This document shows positions 9,829-21,875 of a stretch of DNA of 64,000 bases, piece by piece. The position numbers were made by a program, and so were the translations under genes. Location: contig NC_053037.3 of assembly GCF_002575655.3 (NCBI RefSeq), positions 143,665,207 to 143,729,206 of the forward strand. The letters run 5' to 3'. The notes below the pieces were generated by a model. That model worked only from the letters and a program-made list of their open reading frames with translations, was not told where the DNA came from and searched no databases. This DNA comes from Aegilops tauschii subsp. strangulata (lineage: Eukaryota; Streptophyta; Magnoliopsida; Poales; Poaceae). Position 1 is the first letter of the stretch, and each line of letters starts with the position of its first letter.

Positions 9829-12800
9829 TGTTAGGACCCCGATTCTAAGTCACACCGATCTAGCATGTAACACCTCATATCACTTTGCGGCCTCACGCAC
9901 GGTATTCCCACGGGTGTCGCCTTACCTGGCCCGGGACCGTTTGCGCCTTTTGGCTCACGTATATGATAGTGTCACTAGCATCCATATGATAGAGAACCCG
10001 GGCCGACATGACTAGTCGTGAACCTAAAGTGGCACTAACTTACGGGGACATGCATACATGAAACAACATCGAGCATGTCGGTCAGCAGCGTGTGAATCCG
10101 GGCTGTAGCAACTGGGCTAACAGGACTCCGGGAACCCGGGCTATGGCAGGCTAGCAGGACTCCGGAAGTCACCGCGTGACATTTCCCTGAAGGGACACAC
10201 ACAGGAACAAAGTGTATCACATGCCGGCCAGTCTAGGTGTTCCAGAGCAGTAGTGCTGGGCTAGCAGGACTCCGGTAAACCGGGCTGTAGCAGACTACCA
10301 AGGCTAAGTGGAAACACCAGACTACATTTCCCCATAAGAGATGCTACCAAGGATAAACAACTAGATTGTCGGATCCCACACATATAAAGCATTTCAATCA
10401 TACACACAATATGCTCAATATGTGCAAATACAACATGGCATCACAACAAGACTCTACGACTCAGAGTATTTATTCATTAGGCTCCGTGGAGCCAAGTATT
10501 ACAAACATGGGTCTCATGACCCAACATACAAAGCATATAAGCTACAAGCACATGCGGAAGCTTAACTTGTCTGAGTACAGACAACTACAAGTGAAGAAGG
10601 CTGAGAAGCCTGACTATCTACAAGACCCTCCCAAGGGTACAAGATCGTGGCTGAGGTAACAAGCTAAACGTCGAAGTCCACGCAAAACTATTAGCGAGAC
10701 TGAAGTCTCTCTGCAAAACATAAAATAAGCAAACGTGAGTACAAATGTACCTAGCAAGACTTACATCAGAACTATCTACATATGCATCGGTATCAACAAA
10801 GGGGTGGTGGAGTTTAACTGCAGCAAGCCAGCTTTGACTCGGTGGCTATCCTGAACTACGACTGCAAGTAATTATTTTGAGGTGGTGCACACGAGTCCAT
10901 ATATTCACCATACCAATACACCACTATGGATCTGCTCCCGTCTCCCTACGAGAACGCCATCCATAGCACTCACGCTTATCTTGCGCATTTTAGAGTATCC
11001 ACTTTCACTTGTCTATGAACTGTACAGGCAACCCAGAAGTCCTTTACCGCGGACACGGCTATTTGAATAGATGATGTTAACCCTGCAGGGGTGTACTTCT
11101 TCACACACACTCTCGCCACTTACCACCCTGTACACGTCGTGTATCTCGGCAACCTTCAAGCGGAAGCCTGGCGAGGGAGTCGGCCACGACCTGACTAACC
11201 ACACAAGTCTCTAGTCCGGGTTTATCGCCTATTTGGGTTCCATCCGCAAGGAGATCCGGCCGGGGTGTCGCTCACGGCCCCAAATGATGTGAGCGGGGTT
11301 GCCAAGCCCACCATCCGGGTGCCACTTGGTACACCGTGCCACTGTGCCTAGTCTGTCCCAAGCCCACCTGTACCGGGTGCCACTTGGTAGACTACTAACA
11401 CTACCTACAAACACCAGAAACTACTTGCAACTCCTGGACAGAGATCGAGTTGGTTAATAAGCCGAGAGGGGTCGAGTTACCGGAACCCAATGTGTGGTAG
11501 TAACTGTTCATGGATCACAAACACAGAACTCAGTTCCTAAGGACGGTTTCAATGAGACAACCCACCATGTACTCCTACATGGCCTCTCACCGCTACCTTT
11601 ACCAAATTGTGTTCACACACTTAGCTCTCAACAGTAGGACATGTTCACAACTTTCCAATTCATCCTCGGTGAATCAGACCTGACACAACTCTAAGCAATA
11701 GCAGGCATGACAAACAAGCATGAATGAGTAGGGACATCAGGGCTCAAACAATTCCTACTCATGCTAGTGGGTTTCATCTATTTACTGTGGCAATGACAGG
11801 TCATGCAGAGGAAAGGGGTTCAACTACCGCAACATGTAACAGTTGAAACATTGGTGTCCTAATGCAGTAAAACAGAGCAGGAGCGAGATAGTGGGATTGT
11901 ATCGGAATGAATAAGGGGTTTTTGCTTGCCTGGCACTTCTGAAGATAGTATAGTTCTTCATCGGTGTCATCGATCACGTCGTCGGTAACAACGTCTACTT
12001 TGGGGAACAGGTACCGGCAACAGAGAGAAAGCATAATCAATGCAATGCAGCAATATGATGCATGATCATGACAGGGCAATATGCTGTTGATTGGGATAAT
12101 GCAACTAGCGACTAGATTAAATGAAGTTGGTTTGAATACAAGATTCAAATTCAAACTCCATATGTGATTATTCAAATGCCATTTAATTGATTTGACCTGA
12201 TCAGCAGGCATAAGTTGTTCTAACATGCATGAAAAAGTTACAGATGGAAAGATTGGATTTTTCTGATCATTTTTCATATATAAATCTTTTCATTTGGAGT
12301 TACGGTTGAATTTCTATGATTTTTAGAAGTTTTAACTATTTTCTGGAATTTCCTGGATTAATAAAACGCCAGAAAACATTTATTGCGTCAGCATGACGTC
12401 GGTGTGACGTCAGCAGGTCAACAGGGGCGGTCCAGGTCAAACCTGTCCAGTGGGGCCCACTGGTCAATGACTGAGCTAATTAACTAGGTTAATTAGCATT
12501 AGGTTAAACCTAATTATACTGTCAGTGAGGCCGGGTCCCGCATGTCAGTGAGTCAGTTGCTTAACTAATATTCAATTAGTAATTAAACCTAATTAGCAGG
12601 GCCATGGGCCCCCTATCATTGACCCAGGGAGTCAAACCACTGGTCAAACGAGGTCAGCACCTCCCGTGTTGACCCGCGGCTTGTCACCGGCGAGGCCAGG
12701 GACGGCGGAGGGCTTCGGAAAACGCCCGTAGGGCTTGGTTTTGGACGCGGTTAGTTGCGTTCAAATGCACGGAATGGCGTGCGTCGAATGGTGGCAGTGG

Positions 12801-13992
12801 GAGGTGCTGTTGTGGTCGGGAACGATGGCGGGGAGCACGTCCGTGACGGCCGGAGTTCGTGCGACCACGGGTTGGATGCGGCAGCGAACAAGCGGGCTAG
12901 TCTTTGCACTAGACATGCTCTACGGGGCACTACGAACGCATTGGGCTCGCGATGGTGACCGAATGGTCACCGGAGCTACGCCGCGAGCTCAGGCGGCGGC
13001 TTGCTACGGCCATCTACGGAACGACGGCTACAGCGAGCGGCAAGCCACAACGTTAGGCGGAAAATGTGCAGAAGCTCACGGTAGGTCGGATGGGGTAGAC
13101 GGCGAGCTCGGGGAGGCAGAGACGGCGGCGAATCGACGAGCGCGAAAGGTGGAGTAGCCGGTGATGCAGGCCGTCCCAGCGCTCGGGGCCAGGGTGGGGC
13201 GAAGCAGCGGTCGACGGCGGTTCTTGCAGACACGGAGGGGCGGCGAGGGGAGCATAGTGGGCGCGGCTATGGCGGCAGCGAGATCGAGCACGCGTCGGCC
13301 ATGGCGTCAGGGGGGTGAAGGAGAGTGCAAGGGGAGGAATGAGAGGCCGGAACGATCGGGACGGCACCGAGGAGAAAATCCGCGGCGTCGCGCTGTCCCG
13401 TGGACGCATGCAGGCAGCTGGTGACGTGGCACTCTCGCCGTGCGCGCGCGTCGGCCACACACCCATCCGACTGGCGCCAGGAGGACGACGGCGGCGGTGG
13501 CTTGCCCAGCTGGGCCGCACAGTGCTGGGCCGCTGGTAGGTTTCTCTCTCTCTCTTCTATTCCTGTTTTCTGTTTTCTGTAATTTGTTTTGACTTAGTTT
13601 TGGACACTAAATCATTTTTGTTGCTTCTGATAGTTCTTGTAGGGAGTAGTTGGATTATTCCAAAGCCCTTCACCAAAGATCAGAATTCTTGGACATATAT
13701 TAATTAATTAACAAATATATATCCAATGCAAATAGTTATCGATTTAATTCAAAGGCCCAAAATAAATATCTCTGAGATTCCAAAAATATTGTTTTGAGTT
13801 TTACCTCTTGCCAATATTTTCAGAGACTAAGAGGAACATTTTCTTGGACTTCTTTGAAAAGATTTTAATGTTGATTATTTCTGAAGTGATTTCTGAGGGT
13901 TTCAACTAACCTCAATTCAATTTTCAGAAAATTTAGACATGAAGCATGAGTGCAAATGCAACTATTCACTCAGGTATTCTAGGGCTGTGACA
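9829..13992 (-). repeat. Right (5') LTR of element A, complete
   Basis: This runs from TGTTAGGACC to GGCTGTGACA on the plus strand, so it starts TGTCACAGCC and ends CCTAACA when read in the element's direction. At 4,164 bp it is close to the 4,114 bp of the related B LTR. A GC-rich zone (12700-13540) holds frames on both strands (12735-13157 plus, 13053-13520 minus). They are not conserved as proteins between LTR copies and are not called as genes. The flanking bases at 13993-13997 (GAATT) would be the target duplication, but the partner is outside the window. Confidence 0.9.
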
Positions 13993-15722
13993 GAATTTAG
14001 TCCTAATATGATGGGCATCCAAGATGGGTATAATAAAAACTTTCATATAAAGTGCATTGAATACTATGAGAAGTTTGATACTTGATGATTGTTTTGAGAT
14101 ATGAAGATGGTGATATTAGAGTCATGCTAGTGGAGTAGTTGTGAATTTGAGAAATACTTTGTGTTAAAGTTTGTGATTCCTGTAGCATGCACGTATGGTG
14201 AACCGTTATGTGATGAAGTTGGAGCATGATTTATTTATTGAATGTCTTCCTTATGAGTGGCGGTCGGGGACGAGCGATGGTCTTTTCCTACCAATCTATC
14301 CCCCTAGGAGCATGCGCGTAGTACTTCGTTTCGATAACTAGTAGATTTTTGCAATGAGTATGTGAGTTCTTTATGACTAAGGTTGAGTCCATGGACTATA
14401 CGCACTCTCACCCTTCCACCATTGCTAGCCTCTCTAATACCGCGCACCTTTCGCTGGTATCATACACCCACCATATACCTTCCTCAAAACAGCCACCATA
14501 CCTACCTATCAGGGCATTTCCATAGCCATTCCGAGATATATTGCCATGCAACTTACCACCGTTCCATTTATTATGACACGCTCCATCATTGTCATATTGC
14601 TTTGCATGATCATGTAGTTGACATTGTATTTGTGGCAAATCCACTGTTCATAATTCTTTCATACATGTCACTCATGAGTCATTGCACATCCCGGTACACC
14701 GCCGGAGGCATTCATATAGAGTCATATTTTGTTCTAAGTATCGAGTTGTAATTCTTGAGTTGTAAGTAAATAAAAGTGTGATGATCATCATTATTAGAGC
14801 ATTGTCCCAGTGCGGAAAGGATGATGGAGACTATGATTCCCCCACAAGTCGGGATGAGACTCTGGACTAAAAAAAGAGGCCATAAAAAAAGAGAAAAGGC
14901 CCAAATAAAAAAATAAAAAATAAAATGAGAGAAAAAGAGAGAAGGGACAATCTACTATCCTTTTATCACACTTGTGCTTCAAAGTAGCGCCATGATCTTC
15001 ATGATAGAGAGTCTCCTATGTTGTCACTTTCATATACTAGTGGGAATCTTTCATTATAGAACTTGGCTTGCATATTCCAATGATGGGCTTCCTCAAATTG
15101 CCCTAGGTCTTCGTGAGCAAGCAAGTTGGATGCACACCCACTTAGTTTCTTTTTGAGCTTTCATACACTTATAGCTCTAGTGCATCCGTTGCATGGAAAT
15201 CCCTACTCACTCACATTGATATCTATTGATGGGCATCTCCATAGCCCGTTGATACGCCTAGTTGATGTGAGACTATCTTCTCCTTTTTGTCTTCTCCACA
15301 ACCACCATTCTATTCCACCTATAGTGCTATGTCCATGGCTCACGCTCATGTATTGCGTAAAGATTGAATAAGTTTGAGAACATTAAAAGTATGAAACAAT
15401 TGCTTGGCTTGTCATCGGGGTTGTGCATGATTTAAATATTTTGTGTGATGAAGATAGAGCATAGCTAGACTATATGATTTTGTAGGGATAGCTTCTTTGG
15501 CCATGTTATTTTGAGAAGACATGATTACTTTGTTAGTATGCTTGATGTATTGTTATTTTTATGTCAATATTAAACTTTTATCTTCAATCTTATGGATCTG
15601 AATATTCTTGCCACAATAAAGAGAATTACATGGATAAATATGTTAGGTAACATTCCACATCAAAAATTCTGTTTTTATCATTTACCTACTCGAGGACGAG
15701 CAGGAATTAAGCTTGGGGATGC
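13993..15722 (+). mobile_element. 3' internal region of Gypsy element F (Athila type)
   Basis: This non-coding stretch lies between the edge of A and the 3' LTR of F. It includes a purine-rich block (14865-14950) and ends in a polypurine tract (AAGCTTGGGGATGC, 15709-15722) followed by the LTR. The arrangement and the TGATACGTC LTR start are characteristic of abundant Athila-lineage Gypsy families of Triticeae. The family name is not certain. The frames at 14383-14751 and elsewhere are short and match nothing I know. The coding part of F would lie to the left of A, outside the window. Confidence 0.75.
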
Positions 15723-17399
15723 TGATACGTCTCCAACGTATCTATAATTTTTGATTGTTCCATGCTATTATATTATCTGTTTTGGATGTTTATGGGCTTT
15801 ATTATACACTTTTATATTATTTTTGGGACTAACGTATTAACCGGAGGCCCATCCCAAATTGTTGTTTTCTTGCCTATTTCAGTGTTTCGAAGAAAAGGAA
15901 TATCAAACGGAGTCCAAACGGAATGAAACCTTCGGGGGAGTTATTTTTGGAATGGAAGCAATCCAGGAGACTTGGAGTGTACGTCAGGGAAGCAACGAGG
16001 TGGCCACGAGGAAGGGAGCGCGCCTGCCCCCTGGGCGCGCCCCCACCCTCGTGGGCCCCTCGTGGCTCCCCTGAACGACTTCTTTTGCCTAGATATGTCC
16101 ATATACCCTAAAAACATCGAGGAAAAGAATAGATCGGGAGTTCCGTCGCCGCAAGCCTCTGTAGCCACCAAAAACCAATCGGGACCCTGTTCCGGCACCC
16201 TGCCGGAGGGGGGGATCCCTAACCGGTGGCCATCTTCATCATCCCGGCGCTCTCCATGACGAGGTGGGAGTAGTTCACCCTCGGGGCTGAGGGTATGTAC
16301 CAGTAGCTATGTGTTTGATCTCTCTCGTGTTCTTGATTTGGCACGATCTTGATGTATCGCGAGCTTTGCTATTATAGTTCGATCTTATGATGTTCCCCCC
16401 CCCCCTCTACACTCTTGTAATGGATTGAGTTTTCCCTTTGAAGTTATCTTATCGGATTGAGTCTTTAAGGATTTGAGAACACTTGATGTATGTCTTGCAT
16501 GTGCTTATCTGTGGTGACAATGGGATATCACGTGATCCACTTGATGTATGTTTTGGTGACCAACTTGCGGGTTCCGTGACCTCGTGAACTTATGCATAGG
16601 GGTTGGCACACGTTTTCGTCTTGACTCTCCGGTAGAAACTTTGGGGCACTCTTTGAAGTTCTTTGTGTTGGTTGAATAGATGAATCTGAGATTGTGTGAT
16701 GCATATCGTATAATCATACCCACGGATACTTGAGGTGACATTGGAGTATCTAGGTGACATTAGGGTTTTGATTGATTTGTGTCTTAAGGAGTTATTCTAG
16801 TACGAACTCTATGATAGATCGAACGGAAAGAATAGCTTCGTGTTATTTTACTAAGGACTCTTGAATAGATCGATCAGAAAGGATAACTTTGAGGTGGTTT
16901 CATACCCTACAATAATCTCTTCGTTTGTTCTCCGCTATTAGTGACTTTGGAGTGACTCTTTGTTGCATGTTGAGGGATAGTTATATGATCCAAATATGTT
17001 ATTATTGTTGATAGAACTTGCACTAGTGAAAGTATGAACCCTAGGCCTTGTTTCAACGCATTGCAATACCGTTTACACTCACTTTTATCGCTTGCTACCT
17101 TGCTGTTTTTATATTTTCAGATTACAAAAACCTATATCTACCATCAATATTGCACTTGTATCACCATCTCTTCGCCGAACTAGTGCACCTATACAATTTA
17201 CCATTGTATTGGGTGTGTTTGGGACACAAGATACTCTTTGTTATTTGGTTGTGGGGTTGTTTGAGAGAGACCATCTTCATCCTACGCCTCCCACGGATTG
17301 ATAAACCTTAGGTCATCCACTTGAGGGAAATTTGCTACTGTCCTACAAACCTCTGCACTTGGAGGCCCAACAATGTCTACAAGGAGAAGGTTGCGTAGT
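15723..17399 (+). repeat. 3' LTR of element F, all but its last 8 bp
   Basis: The LTR begins TGATACGTCTCC and runs 1,677 bp to TTGCGTAGT, where element E is inserted. The final bases AGACATCA resume at 36925-36932. A GC-rich block with a GGGCGCGCC-like core (about 16018-16075) is typical of this LTR type. A run of 12 C lies near 16395. No protein is encoded. Confidence 0.88.
17395..17399. other. Target site duplication of E, left copy (GTAGT)
   Basis: The five bases before the TGTCAC start of E are repeated at 36920-36924 after its end. Removing E and one copy restores the expected end of the F LTR (GCGTAGTAGACATCA). Confidence 0.9.
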
Positions 17400-20300
17400 T
17401 GTCACAGCCTGATTTTTGGCGCTTTCTTTTTCATTTGATTTTCTGAGGTTTTTGCTTGAGTTTTCTTTTTTCGTGGCTTTGTGGTCTGGAAACTGAAGAA
17501 GATGACCTCTTCTTTATTTGCAGAGTGGCTTGTCATCCTCAAATCCTTCCCTAGATCATATCGTTTCCATCCTAGCCCAATCCCAAAATTCTTTTGCTAG
17601 GGAATATTCCTTTTTCTATTAAAGGATTAACCATGTCTGCCCTAGGTTGTGAAGCAACCTATATTTCCATCACTCCTAAAATTCCCAAATAATTCTCATA
17701 AATTGTTTGGGTCATTTCTTCCTCAAATATGGCAAAATATTTCATTTGCCATGTTTATCATCATGCTCAAATAATTCATTTTCTATTCTGCCCTAAATGG
17801 CACATTGTGAAGCAAGTGCTATTTTCTTTTTCCCAAGTGGCCTCAAACTCCTTGGACACCTTTTCATGTCCATATCATTGCCACATGCCAAAATGCAACC
17901 TCATTTTCCTAGTAGTCATTGAATTATGATTTTCCAAAGTTTCTGTCCAGAAAGAAATTTTGTGAAGGAGGTATAAGCTAGGCATATCCAAATGAGTTGC
18001 AATTTATGCATGACCTCAATATCATCATATCATAGCCCTCCACGAAAGTTGAGCTCATGTAATGCCTCCATGTGAGCTCATATTCAATTCTTTGATACTA
18101 TCCAAAGTTTTAGTTTGTGAAGCAAGTATATTTTATCTTGCTCCATTATGGCTGTACATTTTTCTAGACGTTCTCCTACCCATATAACCTATCTCCACCA
18201 AATTTGGGCATATTTTGTTTGGCCATTTCCCTTAGGAATTTTCCTAAGCTTCTGTTCAGAGAATACCATCATGAAGGAAGTACCACTTTGGCTTTTCCAA
18301 ATGGTATGAAATTTGTATGGCACTCTCATATGCCCAAATCATCCTGGCATGCCAAATTTCAGCTGAAGTGGCTTCACCATTTGAGTGCATCATCTTGATT
18401 TCTATTCTGGACCAATTTAGGCAGTTGTGAAGCAATTATATCAAATATTGGTCCAAATCCCTCCATAATTTCCAGGACTGTAGTCCTTCCATAGTCAAAC
18501 ACCTAGGAAAACTCTGTTTGACCCAATCATCTCCCTGTTGATCAGCAGTACTCGTCCAAATTTGATACAACAACCTTGTCGAGCTTGCTCCCCTCTACTC
18601 CCTACGCTTCTGTGTGATCCATCACCTCCCTTGGCCTCTACTACGCAGGGACTTGTCGCTAGACATGTCACGACAGCCCTTGGCCTCTTCTCCTTGCCAG
18701 CCCGCGCGGTGACCACCGCCCTAGCATGCCATGGACGCGAGCTGAGCGACGTTTTGCTCGGGCCCCTCCTCGGTTCGTCGTACTCGCGTGCCTCGTCGTG
18801 TCCAACAGCTAGCACGCGTCGTCGCCATCCCCTTGGACCTCTCTCCCCCTCCCGAAGCCTCCTCGCTAGCGCTCGTCGCCGTTCGCCCACGGATGCACAG
18901 TGCCGACAAGGCCTTAATGGCGTCGTGGCTTCTTCCTCCCTTGTCCTCGAGCTCGGTCTCGTCTCCGTGACCCTCGTCCACTTCCCCCTCGTCGCCGTTC
19001 GAGCTTGGCCGTGAGCACGCGCGTCCGTTGCGCCAGACACGCGTCTGAGGTGGCACCCGAGCTCGAACCGCCTTGCCACTGCTATATAAGCCAGCCCCGA
19101 CCCCTCCCGAGCTCACCACTCGACCTCATGCACTCCTAGCTACCTCCCCGACCACCCAAACGAGCTCAAAGAGCTCTCTGGTTTCCCCCATGGCCGCCGT
19201 GCCCGCATCGGCCTCGGCCTAAATTCACTCAATGCCGAGCCCCTCTCTCCTCCTCTCAACCTCCAGTAGTTTCCCCATAGTACAGCTCCCCTCCTCCACA
19301 CCTCAGCCCGGCGCCGGAGTGCTCGTGGCCGCGTGCCCCAAGATAAACCGCCGACGCTGCCCTCGGCCTCTGCGAGCCGCCGTCACCCCAGGCCTCCCCA
19401 GCGCCTGCTGCCGCTCCAGGAGGGAGCAGCACTCCATTTCGCGCCCGCCTATGGTCCCAGCTCCACCGGGGACGGCCGGAGCTGCCCAGGCCATCGCCGG
19501 CGCCGCGCGGCCTCGCCTCTCCCCTGCTTCTGTCGAGAGGAAGGAGGAGACTAGCGGGAGGAGAGAGATAGCACCACGGGACCCACCTGTAAACGAGCCA
19601 GGAGCCGGCCCCGCATTGACCCCGCCCACACTGACGTGGATAAGTGGAAGCGCATTCGCGAGAACGCGTTTTCCCTTTCCGAAGGCGTATTTCCTTGCGG
19701 CCAATGCGAGGAATGCGCTTTCCCCTCTGGAAAGCGTATTTTTCTCAAAACCGTTTCTGCCTTATCCACTCAGGGGCCTGTTTGTAGAAATATTTTTACA
19801 GATTGTTCCCTGGACTTCAACTCTTCACAACTTTTTATCCACAACTCCAAATAAGCCCCTCCGAGAGAGTACCCTTTCTGGCGATTCTTTCCGCGATCGT
19901 TCCGCACTTCTCCCCGGAGCCTTTTTCATCCCCAGAAAAGCCACAACCACCATTTGCATGATAGCCATGCAGAAGCATTGCGTTCCAGCTTGAATCTTTA
20001 AGAACTGTTTGATTGTTTTTCTACTGCTGTCGGTATTTCGGTTATGCTTATGGATCGGTGTTTACCGTCATGCTATTTTTTCTTGCACTCTGTTACTATG
20101 CTCTTCCTGCTAGTATTACTTTCTTATGGACCATGTTTGGTAGTAGTACATGTTGGTGATGGTCTTCGGTGCATGACTATCGTCTGTTCCGAGTACCGCC
20201 GTTATGCATGTTTCTTTGCATCCAGTTGGTTAAATGCTTGCATGGTAGTTTATCGTTATGTTATTGCATGATATTTATTGTTGATGTTAGTGGTCATGTT

Positions 20301-21858
20301 ATGCTATGAGTATGTTCTAGTGGTGATATTCATGCTCGTCAGTATGCCATGCTCATCTGGATAAATGACTAAATGTTGTTGTGATGCTCGTGGATTATGA
20401 TGCACCCCCATGCTTACGTTTGATATCATGTTCATGCATTGTAGTTGCATCATGTTATTTTATCATGGCTCAGCATATTGCATTCAAGTTTAACCGGATT
20501 AAATTGAACTTGAACAATTGTTGGCTGAGTCATGGTGCCACCATATCGATCTGACCAGTGCAACCACGCTTACCCTATGGGGGGGTCCTAACTGGGGTCT
20601 ATTGTCATGCCTCTCACCGGTGCCTCCCGCGAGGGAAGCTTATGCGTGGGCGCTACCTTTGCCAGGTAGGACGGCATAAGCCTTGTATGCCCATTGTTGA
20701 GCATGGATCCTTGTCCCCGTTTGGGACCGTTTTGCCACGATGGTGGCCGTTGGTGCCTTTGGTAGGCACGGGGCCACCCAGGACTTAGCTCAAAGGGGAC
20801 TTGGTCGGAGTGGCCGGGGGGTGGCATGGCAGTAGGACGGTTTTGTTGGAATGCTTTGGTCCACCCAAATGCGAGTGTGAGGCCAGGGTTCCGTGGTGTG
20901 GGTACAGTGTGCTAACCTCTGTAGAGTGTGTGTGTTAAATCTATCGATAGCCGCGCCCGCGGATAAGGGCCCAGTTCGTGTCGGTCACACTGTGGGTCAA
21001 CAGTAATAATAATTTTATTAATAACAACCCTGGTTCGATGATGAAAGAAGTTGGTTGATATTTATGTGATCAAGAGAGGATCACTGTCGTATCAGGAATA
21101 CCAACTTGTTGGATATTTGGGATGTTATGCGAGAGTCAAGGGTAAAGGTCAAGCTCCTTGTGGTCATAAATGATTACTACGGTATTGTTAATACCAAACT
21201 TGATTGGATCCTGAGATGATCGTGTGATGCCCATGATGGTAAGTGATGCAGGTGCTGCTTACGATGTAACCCGAGCAGAGTAAGTTGGTGCATGATAGTT
21301 TCATCATGTTGCATGCTAGTATTATCATGTTCATATATTTATGCCATGCTCGTATTGTTCTAGTTGTATCATCTTGCCCATGCTATGGTTGATATGATAA
21401 TATCATGTTAATCCTTGTTAACCTGTAATTTCCATGCTATTGTTTGTCTTGGTTGCTTTGGTTGCTGTGAGCTTGCAAGTACATTTAATGTACTGACCTG
21501 GCGTATCATGCCAGTTTGCAGGTCATGCCGGATATGATTGCTTGTTTGCCGTGGATTCCTTGTTTGCGAGCTAGGATAAGCGTTCCAGCCAGAGTCCCCG
21601 CGGAGTGGAGTTCACCACCGTCGTCGCTTTTCCGCTGCGAGTAGTCATTCCGCTGCGTCATGTTGTTCTGCTTCTTGCATGGAGCAACCGTGGCAGGCGT
21701 AGTTTCGCCGTGCCGATGTAACCCCCTTTGTACCCATATAGATTGTAATAAAGAGCTGGTTTGTTCTATGCTAAGCAGCGCCGTATTCCAGAAGACTTCT
21801 CCTCGATCTCTGGGCTGGAATATGGGGCGTTCCGGTTTCTCTGAGCCGGGGTGCCACA
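17400..21858 (+). repeat. 5' LTR of element E (4,459 bp)
   Basis: The LTR begins TGTCACAGCC and ends GGGGTGCCACA just before the primer site. Its first 615 bp differ at about six positions from the 3' LTR. A GC-rich central zone (18580-19640) surrounds a TATA box. Frames in this zone (18538-19014 plus, 18495-19079 minus, 19232-19993 plus) are disrupted by a large deletion in the 3' LTR, and I do not regard them as genes. Confidence 0.9.
19082..19090 (+). promoter_or_regulatory. Probable TATA box of the E 5' LTR
   Basis: CTATATAAG lies in a GC-rich context on the element's coding strand, a good match to plant TATA boxes. Transcription would begin about 30 bp downstream, defining the start of the R region. 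The 3' LTR lacks this site because of a deletion of about 480 bp. Confidence 0.6.
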
Positions 21859-21862
21859 GGCT

Positions 21863-21875
21863 TGGTATCAGAGCA
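21863..21875 (+). other. Primer-binding site of element E (tRNA-Met type)
   Basis: TGGTATCAGAGCA starts 4 bp after the 5' LTR end. It is the same primer type as in A and B, on the opposite strand. Confidence 0.92.

Larger units (their letters stand above)
4432..13992 (-). mobile_element. LARD-like LTR retrotransposon A, non-coding
   Basis: This is a minus-strand LTR element with a complete right LTR (9829-13992, 4,164 bp), an internal domain of only 3,444 bp (6385-9828), and a left LTR cut short by element J. Ends are TG/CA. A primer-binding site for a tRNA-Met type primer adjoins the right LTR and a polypurine tract adjoins the left LTR, which fixes the minus orientation. No gag or pol domain is visible in any frame. 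LTRs above 4 kb and a non-coding interior of about 3.5 kb match the published description of LARDs such as barley Sukkula. The two LTRs differ by roughly 4% over the first 345 aligned bases, so A is much older than its relative B. It is inserted in the internal region of element F. Confidence 0.85.

Noticed and set aside
19232..19993. 253-codon plus-strand frame in the E 5' LTR
   Set aside because: Much of the region is deleted in the 3' LTR, no domain is visible, and overlapping minus-strand frames exist.
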